Shown here: piece by piece, positions 1 through 10,964 of the stretch
How positions within the stretch are numbered: position 1 is the first letter of the stretch
Layout: each line of letters opens with the position of its first letter
Source: Cephalopachus bancanus
Taxonomy: Eukaryota; Chordata; Mammalia; Primates; Tarsiidae
Direction: 5' to 3'
DNA length: 64,000 nt
NCBI GenBank assembly: GCA_027257055.1
Contig: JAPVLO010000003.1
Span: forward strand, 15,627,501-15,691,500
Notes under the pieces: model-generated
The model's database searches: none
What the model saw: only the letters and a program-made list of their open reading frames with translations
Told to the model about the DNA's origin: nothing
Program-made: the position numbers and the translations under genes

Positions 1-195
1 AGAATGTAGTCTCCAGGAATGGCAATTGGTAGCAGAGTACAAGGAAGAAAGGAAAACTATTTCCTTTATATCCTATTACCTGTTCAAAATTGATTTTGTA
101 CATAATTTTTAAGTTAAGAAAAACTATTTTTATGACAATTTCCTTTTTAGCTTTGCTTTCATGATAATTAATAAAAATAGAAATTTAAACATTTA
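1..195. other. AT-rich DNA, no gene recognised
   Basis: AT-rich sequence without a usable reading frame. It may be the 3' end of the old minus-strand L1 that resumes at 414, but I could not match it to a specific segment. Confidence 0.4.
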
Positions 196-208
196 TATTT
201 TGTATTGT

Positions 209-400
209 TTTTAAATTTTATTTTAAAGTTGTAGGGTACAAGTCAGGAATGCATATATAAGTGATTCAGGTACAGGTGAAATTTTGGGCCTCCCATTGAA
301 CCTCATTTTGCCTGGATTAGAATAAGGCACTCTTACTGATATTATGCCCCCCACTCCCATGCCAGTGTCCCACTACTTTCCAATCCCTTTTTTCTAGTGT
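209..400 (-). mobile_element. Short L1 3' UTR insertion (lineage L1, 3' UTR type A)
   Basis: Only the 3' UTR of an L1 is present, in antisense, beginning with a T-rich tract (the poly(A) tail). The 13-bp target-site duplication TATTTTGTATTGT is perfect at 196-208 and 401-413. The same 3' UTR, with a GGTACAA...AGGTACAGGT...TTTGGGCCTCCC pattern, recurs antisense at 54.6 kb and in sense at the end of the 13774 element. This marks one L1 family active in this lineage. The insertion sits inside an older L1. Confidence 0.75.
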
Positions 401-413
401 TATTTTGTATTGT

Positions 414-1115
414 ATATATTATGGGATACAGGTTGATGTTTCAACATGTATGCATTGTGAAATGCTCAGATCAGGCTATTTGACATATACATCAGCCCAA
501 ATATTTATCATTTCTTTGTGGTAAGGACATTTAAAGTCCTTTCTTTTAGTTGTTTTGAAATATACAGTGCATTATTATTAACTGTAATCACGATGTGATG
601 CAATAGATCATCAGAATTTATTCCTCCGGTCTAACTGAAACTCTATACCCTTTAGCCAACATCTTTCCTTTCCCATCTGCCTCTTCCTCACTTCCCAGGC
701 TCTGGGAACCACCATTCTCATTATTTTTATGAGTTAAACTGTTTTAGATTCCACATATAAGTGAGATTGTGCGGTATTTGTCTTTCTGTGTGGGGCTTAT
801 TTCACTTAGCATAACATCCTTCGGGTTCATCCATGCTGTCACAAGTGACAGAATTTTCTGCTTTATTAAGGCTGAATGTATTCCATTGTATACATATACC
901 ACAGTTTTTTAATCTATTCACCCATTGATGAGCACTTTGTTCCCACATTTTGGCTATCTTGAATAATACAGCAATGAGCATGGGAGTATAGCTATCTCTA
1001 CAACACACTGATTTCATTTCCTTTGGCTATATACCCAGAAGTAAGATTGCTGGATCATAGGGTAATTCTATCTGTAGTTTTTTGAGGTGACTCCACACTG
1101 TTTTCCAAAATGGCT
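414..1115 (-). mobile_element. Old L1 3' end (L1M-like), antisense
   Basis: The first part resembles a mammalian L1M/L1MA 3' UTR in antisense (phrases for clock-like GTTGATGT...CATGTATGCATTG and TTTATCATTTCTTTGTG). From about 860 it reads as the antisense of the ORF2 C-terminal end (CCATTGTATACATATACCAC, GCAATGAGCATGGGAG). It is degenerate, with no long reading frame. Confidence 0.7.
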
Positions 1116-1255
1116 ATACATCATATAAATTCTTTAAAGTACATATTCCAAGTATGAATATAAAGCACTAAAGAAAAAAGGCTGTACTTTTATTGATTAT
1201 TGGATTCATTTCTTTGATCCAAAGTCATTCACATAATTTTGATTAAAATATTCTA

Positions 1256-1535
1256 CTCGGTGGCTCAGCCTGTAATCCCGCGCCTTTGGGAGGCTGAGGT
1301 GAGTGGATTGCCTGAGCCCGCGGGTTCGAGACCCGCCTGGGCAGCGAGACCTCATCTCTACAATAAATCAAAAAATCAGCCGGGCGTGGTAGTGCGCGCC
1401 TGTAGTTCCAGCTACTCGGAAGACTGAGGCGGAAGGATCGCCGGAGCCCAGCAGGTCGAGGCTGCGGTGGCCGGGAGCGGCCACTGCACTCCAGTCTGGG
1501 CGACAGAGTGAGACTCCAACTCAAAAAAAAAAAAA
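1256..1535 (+). mobile_element. Alu SINE, lineage-specific subfamily, 5' trimmed
   Basis: Dimeric Alu missing about the first seven bases and ending in an A-tail. An 11-bp duplication AAAATATTCTA flanks it at 1245-1255 and 1536-1546. It carries the diagnostic CCCGCGCCTTTGGGAGG, CTACAATAAATCAAAAAATC and GAGACTCCAACTC motifs that differ from human Alu. Both monomers are well preserved, so this is a young copy. Confidence 0.92.
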
Positions 1536-1722
1536 AAAATATTCTAGAATACAGCATATATTCTAAATAGCTGAAATTTATTTTAGGTTTTAGACAGTAG
1601 ATATGTTTTTCCTTTGACATTATAACACAAGAAATGTTCCTCTCCCCTTTTGAGTATTTTCTTTGCCTCTGTGATACTTTTCTAGCATGATGTGTATTTA
1701 TAATGCTCATATGACTAAATTT

Positions 1723-1790
1723 CTAGCTACGAGGCTGTTGTTCCTGTAACTTTTTAGTAACAGTTAAATCCATTCCAAAATGACAAGGCA
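1723..1790. repeat. Direct repeat copy 1 (about 67 bp)
   Basis: The stretch beginning TTTCTAGCTACGAGGCTG and ending near CAAAATGACAAGGCAACA is repeated in the same orientation at 2967-3034 with only a few differences. Flanks of the two copies do not match. The family was not recognised; a pair of LTR ends or an unlisted repeat is possible. Confidence 0.6.
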
Positions 1791-2275
1791 ACAATTTAGA
1801 GTCATTGTTTCCATTACATCATTGTTAGTCTCAAGTGGATGCAAAATGGAGCACACAAAATTCCACTGAATACTTTGCCAACTTGGCCACTTTACATTAA
1901 TGCATCATTTCTTAAAAAGCAACTATGAAGAAGGTATTATTATCCCCATCAATGTGAGACTTGGAGAATCAAATACATCCACTGGGTTAGGATGGGTAAA
2001 CCCCAGTATATCGGGTGCCTCAGTGGAGAGTGGACATCACACCAGTAAGAATCACAAATAACTAGTTGTACACAGCAACTACATAAACAAATATGTGTTT
2101 TTAATAAATACTTTTTTTTATTGGAAGTAAATGAGGGCACATCATTCCTTTAAAAATATTGTAAAGTACAATAATTGTATTAAGCATAGCAAGAAAAAGA
2201 CAGACCTGATTCTATTAACACAAAAGATCCCAAATAGATAATAAGAATCTTTTGAGAGTCTGCTTCAAAGTAATT
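1791..2275. other. Unassigned AT-rich DNA
   Basis: No convincing gene or known repeat seen between the first direct-repeat copy and the next Alu. Confidence 0.4.
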
Positions 2276-2289
2276 GAAAACAATTTAAA

Positions 2290-2577
2290 GCCGGACTCGG
2301 TGGCTCAGCCTGTAATCCCGCGCCTTTGGAAGGCTGAGGTGAGTGAATTGCCTGAGCCCACGGGTTCGAGACCTGCCTGGGCAGCGAGACCTCATCTCTA
2401 CAATAAATCAAAAAATCAGCCGGGCGTGGTAACGCATGCCTGTAATTCCGGCTACTCGAAAGGCTGACGCGGAGCCCAGCAGGTCGAGGCTGCGGTGGCC
2501 GGGAGCGGCCACTGCACTCCAGTCTGGGCGACAGAGTGAGACTCCAACTCAAAAAAAAAACAAACAAAAAAAAGAAA
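2290..2577 (+). mobile_element. Alu SINE, lineage-specific subfamily
   Basis: Full-length dimer starting GCCGGACTCGG, with the lineage diagnostic motifs. The 14-bp duplication GAAAACAATTTAAA is perfect at 2276-2289 and 2578-2591. A 12-base or so deletion in the right monomer removes the usual GAAGGATCGCC segment. Tail is A-rich with C and G interruptions. Confidence 0.93.
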
Positions 2578-3513
2578 GAAAACAATTTAAATGCTATGTT
2601 AGTTTTCTCATTGAGAAAACTCAAATCATCCTAATCATTTTTTTTTTAATTTACAATGGTGTATCATGATAGTGGTCAAGTATTTGTGGCTTACTTTATC
2701 CCAAATCTGCACATTTAGTCTCGGTTGAATGGATTTGGGTTTTTAAGTTTACTTTTCAGTATCTGGTTTAGAAGGGAAAAGGACTCACCATCACAGCAGG
2801 CACCAAACTTGAGAGAAATTTCAGGAAGGACTTAAAACATAAATTCTTTCTCAGTCCCCAAAGAGATGCTGTTCCAGCAAAACTCTGGTCAGAGGGCTGG
2901 GCACTGCTGGGGCAGGTCACATGGTTGATCTGGGGTGAACTTGTTTTGTGAAGAAACAGATGATTTCTAGCTATGAGGCTGTTGTTCCTGTAACTTTTTA
3001 GCAACAGTTAAATCCATTCCAAAATGGCAAGCAACAGAAAAGAACATTCCGAATAAACTGCAGATGAATGGAGTTTTCTCCTGCCTCCTTGGGAATATTG
3101 TGAGCATCTTACAAAAGGGGTCATATCCTGTTTCTTTCTCTGGTTGCTACAACTGTGGTTTGTATATTGGCTGTACTGTTAATTTATAACCCAAAAATGC
3201 CCCCCAAAAAATATTAGTACTCCTTCACAAATATGCGTTTTTATTTCCTTAACTTTCAACAAGCACTGCTTTAAGCCATCATTATTTTTTTTTCTGCACT
3301 GGAAGCAAATCCACACGTCTTTTTCATATCCTACTGTTAGCACAGAAGATGAAATACTGACATAAATGGAGTTGCAAGTTCAGCATTAATGCAAAACAGG
3401 CAAATGTTGAGGATGTTTATAACTCAGCAGTGCCCCCTGGTGTGGCTGTGAAAATTAGCTTGAGTCCAAGATCCAAAATAAATCAGACTGGGGAAAAGTA
3501 AATTAGAAGAGAT
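2578..3513. other. Unassigned DNA, includes direct repeat copy 2
   Basis: Holds the second copy of the 67-bp repeat at about 2967-3034. The flanking sequence (2765-2960 and 3040-3200) has moderate GC and no long reading frame. It has an LTR-like texture, but I could not name a family. Confidence 0.35.
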
Positions 3514-3808
3514 TAGCCCGGCATGGTGGTTCAAATCTGTAATCCCAGCACGTTGGGAGGCCGAGGGGAGAGGATTGCCTGAGCACATGGGTTCAAGACC
3601 ATCCCGGCCAATTTGGCAGGACCTCATCTCTACAATAAATCAAAAAATTAGCTGGACGTGGTGGCGTGCGCCTGTAGCTCCGGTTACTTGGAAAGCTGAG
3701 GCAGAAGGATCGCCTGAGCCCAGTGAGTCAATGCTGGTGTGGCCTTGAGTTTGCCACTGTACTTCAGCCTGGGAGACGGAGTGAGAGTCCCAACTCAAAA
3801 AAAAAAAA
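3514..3808 (+). mobile_element. Alu SINE, diverged copy
   Basis: Dimeric Alu with the CTACAATAAATCAAAAAATT linker of the lineage subfamily but many substitutions, ending in an A-tail. It is followed after seven bases by another Alu, giving a tandem Alu pair in the same orientation. Confidence 0.85.
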
Positions 3809-3815
3809 TTGATTA

Positions 3816-4119
3816 GGCAGGGCACGGTGACTTACGCCTGTAATCTCAACAATTTGGGAGCCGAGACAGGAAGATTGCTTGAACCCAGGAGTTCCAGGCC
3901 AACCTAGGCAACAAACCAAGACCCTCATCACTACAAAAAAAAAAAAATCAAAAAATTAGCAGGGCATGGTGGCATGTGCCTGTAGTCCCAGCTATTCAGG
4001 AGGTTGAGGTGAAAAGATCACCGGAGCCCAGGAGTTCTAGGCTGCAGTGAACCATGATCATGGCACTGCACTCCAGCTTGGGTGACAGAGTGAGATCCCA
4101 ACTCAAAAATAAAATAAAC
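3816..4119 (+). mobile_element. Alu SINE, older AluJ-like copy
   Basis: Dimeric Alu starting GGCAGGGCACGGTGAC, with an A-rich linker between the monomers and the older GTGAACCATGATCATGGCACTGC right-monomer pattern. It lacks the lineage-specific changes, so it is older than the 1256 and 2290 copies. Confidence 0.85.
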
Positions 4120-4272
4120 TATCAAGGAATTTGTCTTTTGGGGGAAGCCTATTTACTTTTTGAAGATACATATATTACTTTCAACTAATAATAAGGCACT
4201 TTAAAAGTTCAGATTCAAGTAGAAGAAGATGGCATCAAGGCATGTGGAAAGAGATAATGCAAGTACAAATAC

Positions 4273-4362
4273 CTGTTCTGGAAGAAAAAAAGAGAAAGAG
4301 AAAGAGGATGAAAATAGACTCATTGCCAGGAGGCCGAGGCAGGAGAATTGCTTGAACCCAGC
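4273..4362 (+). repeat. GA-rich tract followed by a small Alu fragment
   Basis: A GA-rich simple tract (about 4284-4310) is followed at 4325-4361 by an isolated left-monomer Alu piece reading GGAGGCCGAGGCAGGAG and then AATTGCTTGAACCCAG. Confidence 0.6.
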
Positions 4363-4607
4363 TCTGAAGGAATATCAGTAACTTGGGTAGCAATAATGTG
4401 GCATTGTTCTCCGAGCCAATTCTCAGTTCTGGTGGCTTCCTTGTAAGAGAGCTCGTATCATCAAAGTTCTTCTTGACCACATGCTAGCATTTGTGACCTC
4501 TGGCCATCAGGGCTCTTTGGTTTTCTATGTAATAACTGGGTTTTTCTGTGCAACCAATACCCCTAAAGTTGGAAATCAGTCTTCTTTGCTTAAAAATTCA
4601 TAGCTCT

Positions 4608-4891
4608 AGCTGGGCTCGGTGGCTCAGCCTGTAATCCCGTGCCTTTGGGAGGCTGAGGTGAGTGGATTGCCTGAGCCCGCGGGTTCGAGACCTGCCTGGG
4701 CAGCGAGACCTCATCTCTACAATAAATAAAAAAATCAGCCTGGCGTGGTAGCGCATGCCTGTAATTCTGGCTACTTGGAAAGCTGAGGCGGAAGGATCGC
4801 GGGAGCCCAGCAGGTCGAGGCTGCGGTGGCCGGGAGCGGCCACTACACTCCAGTCTGGGCGACAGTGAGACTCCGACTCAAAAAAAAAAAA
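4608..4891 (+). mobile_element. Alu SINE, lineage-specific subfamily
   Basis: Full-length dimer with the lineage motifs, flanked by an imperfect 10-bp duplication (TCATAGCTCT at 4598-4607, TCATAACTCT at 4892-4901). Confidence 0.9.
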
Positions 4892-4901
4892 TCATAACTC
4901 T

Positions 4902-6020
4902 TTCTAGAAGTTTCTCATCTCTGAAAATTTACAATATTAGGAGATCTTTTTAAAAAGTAAGGCTATAAAGTCAGACAAGAAGGTACTCAGCCAACCCAAA
5001 GGCTCTGGCTAACAACCCTAGAATATGTCATGCTTAAAAGAATTCTGCCTTACTGGATCCAAAATGGAGCATCAGTCATGCATTTCTACTCTTAAATTTT
5101 CATTATGTTCTTGTTTCACCAAGAACGTATGTGGATTTTGTACCTGTTCTTTGTTTGAATCCTCTTGTTCTCAACATTCCTTTGACTGTTTTAAAGACTT
5201 TTTTTTTTATCAGTGCTCTGTTGCATTAAGTTTCATTGTAACTCCTTTATGGAGGATCAACAGAACTTAAGAGGAGTAAGAAGAGAAATCTAGGCCTGGT
5301 AGAATAAGAGAAACTCTCACAGTTACCCACTAGTTGTAAATTTAAATGTGAATTTAAATTAAATTATCAGAATCCCACTGGATATGACTTATAGTTCATT
5401 GTCTATAATTCTGTTTACGTTGATTATTTAATAGATTATGTCTTCTTCTCTTCCCATTTTTGTATCTTCAAAAAGTTTAAAGACTCCCTCTATGTACTGC
5501 TTTGGAAATATCTCTAGATGAGGACAACCACACTTTACTATTATATTCAATATCAAAAAGTGGGGAGGACAAGTAAGCAGACTCCTGTCTTCATAGAATT
5601 AATTCTTACGTGTGTATGTGTCTGCTCTGTATCATAAAATCACAAAGCACACTACGAGAAGCTTGTCATAGTTTTCAAACTAACACGAAAGTCTTTTTAA
5701 GTGAGTCTGCGTGGTTTGAGTAAATAAGCCTTATTAAAGATGTTGTGTTTTCAAGACTGTCTTTAGTAAAAGCAACATCACTAAGAATTAAGACTTTTTG
5801 TTCCACCAAAGTAAACAGATATGTGGCAGTTCTAACAGAAAGGACAAAGCTGATCAAGAACAGCAAATGTCATCCAAACTGCATCCAACCAATATGGAAA
5901 GACTGAGTAAGAGAACAACAGTAAGACAAAATGTGCTCCTTGACTATTGGGCAAATTGAAACTAATCAAGAAAGGAAACAGTGTTCATTCAACTCTGTGC
6001 AGATCAATGTTAAACTTGTG
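4902..6020. other. Unassigned DNA, no gene recognised
   Basis: No coding sequence or known repeat could be supported. An 81-codon frame at 5025-5270 is cysteine- and phenylalanine-rich with no recognisable domain and looks fortuitous. Confidence 0.4.
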
Positions 6021-6024
6021 ACTG

Positions 6025-6135
6025 ATTCTCATAATGGGATACTATGCAGCAATTTTAAATGATGCAGCTCTATATTTATTCAACTGGGGAAAAGTCGTGT
6101 TATGTGAAAAGGCAAAAAATATTTTACATGAAACA
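6025..6135 (+). mobile_element. Possible old L1 3' fragment
   Basis: ATACTATGCAGCAATTTTAA followed by ATGATGCAGCTCTATATTTA resembles the ORF2 end/3' UTR of old L1M elements in sense orientation. It is short and diverged. Confidence 0.4.
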
Positions 6136-6335
6136 TTTATATATTATTTATATATACCCTACTCCTGAGTGAGTGCTCTCACATTGATATACTCTCCCTT
6201 ATTCAACCTTAAATTCTAAAAGCTCCCTTTTATTAAAGCACCATCAGAATCCAACCTCATGTTTTCTCCCAGCTTTTGCTGGAACATGCCAACTAGATCT
6301 TGCAGCTCCTTTGACATCATGTCCTTTTCCTTCCT

Positions 6336-6429
6336 TTCAGGCCCTGCACATCTCCAGCTGGGTAATTTTATAACTGAATCCCAGTTATTGAGTTTGTGAC
6401 CAGGAAAGGAAACGGGGACAGATCCTGGT
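6336..6429 (-). repeat. Inverted copy of the module found in the mariner fold-back
   Basis: Read on the minus strand this matches 6736-6824 at roughly 90% identity, apart from a short 5-6 base extra segment. Both encode, in one frame, the short phrase KLNNW-SVIKLPSW. On the minus strand a frame with few stops extends to 6216 and ends DALIKGSF-like, but I do not recognise the protein. Confidence 0.65.
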
Positions 6430-6646
6430 AGAGCCCCAGACGCCTTGAAAAGGAGAAGCCCTTGCATCAACTTCAAGCAAGTGAATATCAGCCTTTTCTA
6501 AGCAGAGTGGGCCACTTCTGCAGGCTCAGAGAGCTCAGGGAAATCTGGGGGGTTCAAGATTTTTAGAAGGTATCAATTCCCCATCCCAGGTATCAGGGTC
6601 CCATTCTTTCCCAACCTGGCATTGCAGACAAGCCTTTGTTTATGAA

Positions 6647-7292
6647 GTCTGACAATTAAGCTTGTGAACTCATCCTAGAAAACATGCTACATACCTCATT
6701 GCTGAATATCACTACAGTTACCTTTGAAGTAAGCCACCAGGATCTGCCCCCATCTCCTGGTTACAAACTCAATAACTGGGGTTCAGTTATAAAATTACCC
6801 AGCTGGAGACGTGCAGGGCCTGAAGCTATGCACCAATGCCAGCTCCTACTCCACCTGACCAAAGCAACTTTGAAACTCTTTTTCTGGAATGACCATCAGA
6901 GTCATTGTCGTATTACCCTTGATGTTCTGAGTGTCATCAAATGTCTTCCTTTCAATATTTCCCTTATCTTCAGGTAAAGAAAAAAGTCATTAGGGGCCAG
7001 ATCAGGTAAGTAGGGAGGGTGTTCCAATACCGTTATTTGTATAGTGCTGCCAACGTAAGCACACGTGGCAAGTTTGAGAACTTAATTATCAGACCTCAAC
7101 GAATAACGACAACAGCTCTGATGGCCATTCCAGAAAAAGAGTTCCAAAACTGCTTTGATAGGTGGACTAGGCACTGGTATTGATGCATAGCTTCCCAAGG
7201 GAGTACTTCAAAGGTGATTGTAGTGATTGATATTCAGCAATGAGGTATGTAGCACTTGTTCTAGGATGGTTCGTGAACCTAATTGTCGGACC
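6647..7292 (-). mobile_element. Mariner-family fold-back element (transposase end duplicated in inverted orientation)
   Basis: The two ends are long inverted repeats. The left arm starting GTCTGACAATTAAGC matches, in reverse complement, the right arm ending AATTGTCGGACC. Matching continues inward to 6850-6920 against 7105-7170. The centre (about 6985-7030), read on the minus strand, gives PPYSPDLAPNDFF-like residues. This is the mariner DD34D transposase block that carries the third catalytic Asp. The left arm differs from the right by an 89-bp foreign module at 6736-6824. Only the transposase C-terminal part is present and it is broken, so the element is dead. Which mariner subfamily it belongs to I cannot say. 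Confidence 0.75.
6736..6824 (+). repeat. 89-bp module inside the left arm of the mariner element
   Basis: It replaces about 11 bases (CTCCCTTGGGA) that the right arm still has between GAAGTA and AGCTATGC. A reverse-complement copy lies 300 bp upstream at 6336-6429. Confidence 0.65.
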
Positions 7293-8474
7293 TTGTAGAA
7301 CTCAGCTACTCTTACAATTTAATTTTTGACTCTAGTCCTCTGCCTTCCCACTGTAGGAGATAAGAACTTCTTTATATGATACCACATGATAAACAAAGCC
7401 CTCTGGCTTTCACATTTTGCTTGTAATTTCTAATTACTTTTTCTTCACTTTCATTTTCTTTTTTCACACGTCAATAGAGTTTAGCAATGGATGTTAAATG
7501 TTATTATCCTTGTAGTTGTTATTTCTCTCCAATTTCCCACATGCTAGATACACTGCACCAGCTTATAAATTTCTTTCCGCTGACCTATCCTCCCAATTAC
7601 TCAACATGAATGTTTTAGCAGCTATACTGCTAATATTTGCCAGGTGCGTCTGTGCTTCACCACCACCAGTGGTGGAGTCCTGGTACCAGCCACTTAGTGA
7701 ATGATTCATCTCTGAAACCCTCTTCCAGAATCTGGTTTGTTTGGTTTGGTTTTCAGAGGTTTTGCTGTGGTAAAACCTGATGGTGGGGGGTGGTTTGTTG
7801 TTTGTTTGTTTATACCACTCTGTACCAACTCTCATGGATTGGGTTTCCAGGCAAGCTGTTTCTGAGGTGGAAATTAGTATACAATGAGTGTATTAGGGAG
7901 TGTTCCAGGGATCAATACCTGGGGAAGAAAAGGGATGGTAAGAGAGCAAAATTAGGCAGAGAGAGAAGTCGAGTGACACAATGACAAAAGAAGATGCAGC
8001 GAGTCTCCGAGGTATTCCAAAATTTGGATTACTCCTTCAGAACTATCCCAAGTTAGGGGAAAGGACCAGACCTTTATATTCTCATGTTGGCCAGTAACTG
8101 GATATGAAGATTTAATTGCACAGTTAAGCTTATTATCTTGTACCTCCATCTTGCTATTAGAAGACCATGCTCCAGCTAGCCTGCTATTCCCAGGAAAGGA
8201 TGAAAGACACATGAACCAAAGCAACCCCACCCTACATCCTGAAGCAGAGATACTCTAGCCAACCCACAAAGCTACAGTGAGCAGTAGGGCTGTGTGGCTA
8301 AGCACAGCCTAGACAGACTGAATACCAGCCATTCTACAATGCATGAATGAAAAAAATTGATATTTTAAGTCATTGAATTTGGGTTTAGTTTGGAGATGCA
8401 GTAGTTTTGGTACAAAGCAATATTATAGTGACAGTCAACTGATACAGATGGAAATATTCATTGTTGGATAATGT
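7293..8474. other. Unassigned DNA
   Basis: No gene supported. The stretch at about 8360-8450 (TATTTTAAGTCATTGAATTT, then a GGTACAAAGCAATATTATAG-type segment and ACTGATACAG) looks like the 3' end of an old LTR, possibly MaLR, but is too diverged to name. Confidence 0.35.
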
Positions 8475-8487
8475 AAGATTAAATATG

Positions 8488-8772
8488 AGCCGGGCTCGGT
8501 GGCTCAGCCTGTAATCCCGTGCCTTTAGGAGGCTGAAGTGAGTGGATTGCCTAAGCCCGTGGGTTCGAGACCCGCCTGGGCAACGAGACCTCATCTCTAC
8601 AATAAATCTAAAAATCAGCTGGGCATGGTAGTGCATGCCTGTAATTCCGGCTACTTGGAAGGCTGAGATGGAAGGATCATCAGAGCCCTGCAGGTCAAGG
8701 CTGCGGTGGCCAGGAGCGGCCACTGCACTCCAGTCTGGGCAACAGAGTGAGACTCCAACTCAAAAAAAAAAA
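8488..8772 (+). mobile_element. Alu SINE, lineage-specific subfamily
   Basis: Full-length dimer beginning AGCCGGGCTCGGTGG. The 13-bp duplication AAGATTAAATATG is perfect at 8475-8487 and 8773-8785. Confidence 0.93.
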
Positions 8773-8886
8773 AAGATTAAATATGTGTTTGGCATTGTTT
8801 ATTCTAATATATTAGTCGGGAAAATGGAGACATACACCTTGATCTATTCAATAAACAATAGAATAAGGATGTAAAAATAAGTTTTT

Positions 8887-9182
8887 GTTTTTGTTTGGTT
8901 TTTGAGTTGGAGTCTCATTCTGTCACCCAGACTGGAGTGCAGTGGCCGCTCCCGGCCACCGTAGCTGCAACCTGCTGGGCTCCGGCGATCCTTCCACCTC
9001 AGCCTTCCAAGTAGCTGGAACTACAGGCACACGCTACCATGCCTGGTTAATTTTTTATTTATTGTAGGGATGAGGTCTCGCCAAGTTGCCCAGGCGGGTC
9101 TCGAACCCGTGGGCTCAGGCAATCCACTCACCTCAGCCTCCCAAAGCACTGGGAATTCAGGCTGAGCCACCAAACCCGGCTG
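8887..9182 (-). mobile_element. Alu SINE, lineage-specific subfamily, antisense
   Basis: Antisense dimer starting with a T/G-rich tail and TTGAGTTGGAGTCTC, ending AGCCACCAAACCCGGC. The duplication AAAAATAAGTTTTT lies at 8873-8886 and 9183-9196. It sits only about 100 bp from the sense Alu at 8488, so the two form an inverted Alu pair. Confidence 0.92.
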
Positions 9183-9229
9183 AAAAATAAGTTTTTTTTT
9201 TAAAGATAGCAAGTAAACAAACAAGGTGG

Positions 9230-10480
9230 TAGAAACAAGTCTAAATATATTATAAATGACAATAAATATGAAAAGTAAAAATTGTATTAGAAGATTGATT
9301 CATGGATTCATGAAGATAAAATTAAACTCTATGCTATTTAAAAGAGAGGCTAAAAATAACAAGTCAATGTTGAAATAAAGGAATAGACAAAGCTGTATAA
9401 GGAAAATGATTTATGGAAAACCAATTGTAACACAAATAATATCAAATAGAATAAAGATGGAAATTATTAAAGGGAATGAGGAAGAATATTACATAACAAC
9501 TGTGCAAGCACATGTCAATACATCAAGAAGACATAATAGTCATGATTTTTTAATAAACTTAACTGAAAAAATTTGAAGTATATGACTCAAAATCTAATAA
9601 AGTAAAACTAAAAGTAAAGTCATCAGATATGCAACATAGTAGATGGTCTCACTTTCTTTTCAGAAATACACAGACAAGTAGATAAACTATAAATATGATT
9701 TACATAAGACAGTTAAGCTATATCTATATTTTACCAAATCTACATATCTATATCTATAATAGATACATACAGTTTAGAGAGATCAAGATATAATAAATAG
9801 AGAAATAAAAATAAAATGAGAGAAAGATTTATAACAAAGAAAAAATATATACTTTTTTTCAAACATAGGTGGACATTCTAAAATTAATAAGCTTGTATTA
9901 TGATACAAAAGAAATATCAATGAGTTTCAAGATGCAGAAAAAAATACAAACCATAATCACTAGCCATAATGCAATAAAATTAGAAATAAATAATAAAAGG
10001 ATAATCCAAAATAGTTATCCCTGGAAAATATATTCAAAATACTTTTCTATATAACTGATGAGTCAAAAATGAAGAAATTACAAATTATTGGGAAATGAAT
10101 GACAATTATATCAAAACCTATGGATTCAGTCAACACAGTATCTACAAAGAGTAATATATACTCCTAACTGTTTTGTTAGAAAAAAATTGAAGATAATTAA
10201 ATTAAACTTTCAATTTAAGATGCTAAAACAGAAAAACAAAAAAATCATAAAGAGTGATTATTTTAAGCAGCAGTAATTAATAACCAGTCACCACCCAAAA
10301 TATAGTTAATACATAAATCCAGAAGCTGATTCTTTTAAAAGAGCAATAACTTTAGATATACTTGGGCAGCTCTAATAAGAGAAAGAAATTGAGAAAGAGA
10401 AAGATGCAAACAGTTCCAACCAAGAAATTAATTTCACACTAAATTAGGCTGCTTAAATAAAAGTTTATATATTGACTAAA
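9230..10480 (+). mobile_element. Probable old L1 ORF2 remnant, sense
   Basis: AT-rich and highly diverged. The segment around 9960-10060 translates to NAIKLEINNK...NSYPWK, an L1M ORF2-like phrase after the endonuclease domain. AAATCCAGAAGCTGATTCTTTT near 10316 resembles the ORF2 segment coding KADSF. Boundaries are uncertain. Confidence 0.45.
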
Positions 10481-10960
10481 GACCCATCCACATAATCCCA
10501 ATTAATTCACTGCAAGCTCACAACCAGTAATATATTTCCCAGGCAGGAGACTGAGAGAGTTGTATCTAGAGAATCTGGAATGACCTAAGAGTAGAGACAC
10601 AAAGATTCTGGGATATTGACATTAGAAATTCACCAAGGAAACAGCCCAACCAGATCACCCTTCACTGGAGGAGATCAACAAGTCCTGCCCTTATAAGAAG
10701 AGTTTCTAAATAGTGTGTTAATTATCCTATTTTAACTATGTTCAGACAGCTAAGAGTTGCTAGCCACTTTACCAAAGCATTTAACATTAAAAAAAAAAAA
10801 AAAGACCTAAACTATAGGTGAGAAATCACAAGGGTCATGGAGAAGACTCCCCCATTGCAAAAAAAAAGACAGTTTAACAAGAGAAGTGCACACTAATTTA
10901 ATATAAGTTTTACATACCACTAAGCCATTCAGAAATGAGTTTTCCCAAAGAAACAGAGAA
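10481..10960. other. Unassigned DNA
   Basis: No gene or repeat supported, apart from A-rich stretches near 10790 and 10860. Confidence 0.4.
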
Positions 10961-10964
10961 AACT

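Noticed and set aside
1243..1710. 155-codon minus-strand frame over an Alu
   Set aside because: Most of it is antisense Alu translation ([12 protein letters not shown] type); a well-known false protein.
2265..2624. 119-codon minus-strand frame
   Set aside because: Antisense Alu.
8385..8723. 112-codon minus-strand frame
   Set aside because: Antisense Alu.
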